DNA of 5,235 nucleotides from Thermoplasmata archaeon. GTDB lineage: Archaea; Thermoplasmatota; Thermoplasmata; UBA184. The notes below the pieces were generated by a model. The model had not been told where the DNA came from, searched no databases, and worked only from the letters and a program-made list of their open reading frames with translations. The DNA is taken from assembly GCA_030042855.1 (NCBI GenBank), contig JASHYU010000167.1, forward strand, positions 1 to 5,235. Reading direction: 5' to 3'. Positions 4,927-5,235 of this stretch are shown here, piece by piece. Made by a program: the position numbers and the translations under genes. Numbering within the stretch: the stretch's first letter is position 1; the number at the start of each line of letters is the position of its first letter.

Positions 4927-5210
4927 CGCTCCTCGCGCGCGTCCTCCCGGCGGACCGCCGCCTCGCGCCGCGCGATCGCGCGGTCGACCGCGGCCGCGTC
5001 CACCACGACCCGATGCGGGCCGGCTGGCGGCTCCGGCGCGAGCCGGTAGGCGATGCGGCCCCCGGCCGTCCGGTGGCCCACGAGCGTGCCGTCCGCGACG
5101 AGCGAGGCGATCCACTCCGGGAGGTCCGAGGGCGGCGGCGGGGGGTCCCACAGGTCCTCGATCGTCTCCGCCGGGACCGGCCCGGCGGCGCCGACGATCT
5201 CGACGATCAC
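4923..5210 (-). CDS. Putative small winged-helix-like protein (possibly 5' partial)
   Basis: A minus-strand frame from GTG at 5210 encodes 95 residues and ends with TAG at 4925-4923, sharing CTAG with the glyA stop. The frame is also open from 5210 to the right edge (reading RRLALGRA before the GTG). The true start may therefore lie outside the window and an N-terminal part may be missing. The visible part has a helix (VEIVGAAG), PVPAETIEDLW, a Pro run (DPPPPPSDLP), a helix EWIASLVADGTL and a hairpin-like VGHRTAGGRIAYRLAPEP. Helix, recognition-like helix and then a Gly-turn hairpin is the order of a winged helix, so DNA binding is possible. The C-terminal part, rich in Ala, Arg and Glu, looks like a charged helix. 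I do not recognise a family. The composition is reasonable for a real gene, but the evidence is moderate. Confidence 0.55.
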   Translation of the reverse strand: MIVEIVGAAGPVPAETIEDLWDPPPPPSDLPEWIASLVADGTLVGHRTAGGRIAYRLAPEPPAGPHRVVVDAAAVDRAIARREAAVRREDAREER

Positions 5211-5235
5211 GGCCCGGCCGAGCGCGAGCCGCCGC

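Noticed and set aside
3214..5151. Minus-strand open frame of 645 codons
   Set aside because: It lies antisense to glyA, which is unmistakable by motif, and its product is repetitive Arg/Glu/Val/Asp-rich sequence. It is an antisense shadow of biased third codon positions.

Overview
The window looks like a chromosomal segment of a very GC-rich archaeon. The archaeal evidence is direct: a signal recognition particle (SRP) RNA with archaeal helices 1 and 6, BRE/TATA-type promoters with short or absent leaders, and a serine hydroxymethyltransferase whose motifs are of the archaeal subtype. A RecA/KaiC-like ATPase fused to a long coiled coil would suit a Thermoplasmatota-like lineage, but that placement is an inference. 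Most of the genes are housekeeping or conserved accessory genes. I see no transposase, integrase, CRISPR array or toxin-antitoxin pair.

Layout. From the left edge to 1436 runs one plus-strand gene, open from before the window: about 240 residues of coiled coil followed by a RecA-superfamily ATPase core with altered Walker motifs. It is followed by an OsmC-family peroxidase-like gene (1490-1978), which overlaps a small two-helix membrane protein gene (1965-2216). The gap from 2217 to 2660 is not empty. It holds the SRP RNA (about 2247-2561), a candidate promoter for it, a 9-bp inverted repeat, and a clear BRE/TATA promoter for an unrecognised 96-residue protein (2661-2951).

That gene converges on a minus-strand hot-dog-fold thioesterase (3463-3005). 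A GC-only palindrome and long C tracts lie between the two. The thioesterase diverges from glyA (3634-4926, plus strand) across a palindromic TATA sequence that could serve both directions. glyA in turn converges with a minus-strand gene (5210-4923, possibly entering from beyond the right edge) for a putative winged-helix protein; their stop codons share four bases.

The most unusual non-coding structure is a 29-bp imperfect inverted repeat, 26 of 29 matching, at 2970-2998 and 3569-3597. It brackets the thioesterase gene. The dyad TTCCA-n-TGGAA occurs in both arms and, with a different spacer, in the shared TATA palindrome. The SRP RNA has a UGAC loop on helix 8 where GNRA-type loops are usual. 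The genes do not form an obvious single pathway. glyA supplies one-carbon units and glycine, the OsmC protein probably handles peroxides, and the SRP RNA serves membrane targeting.
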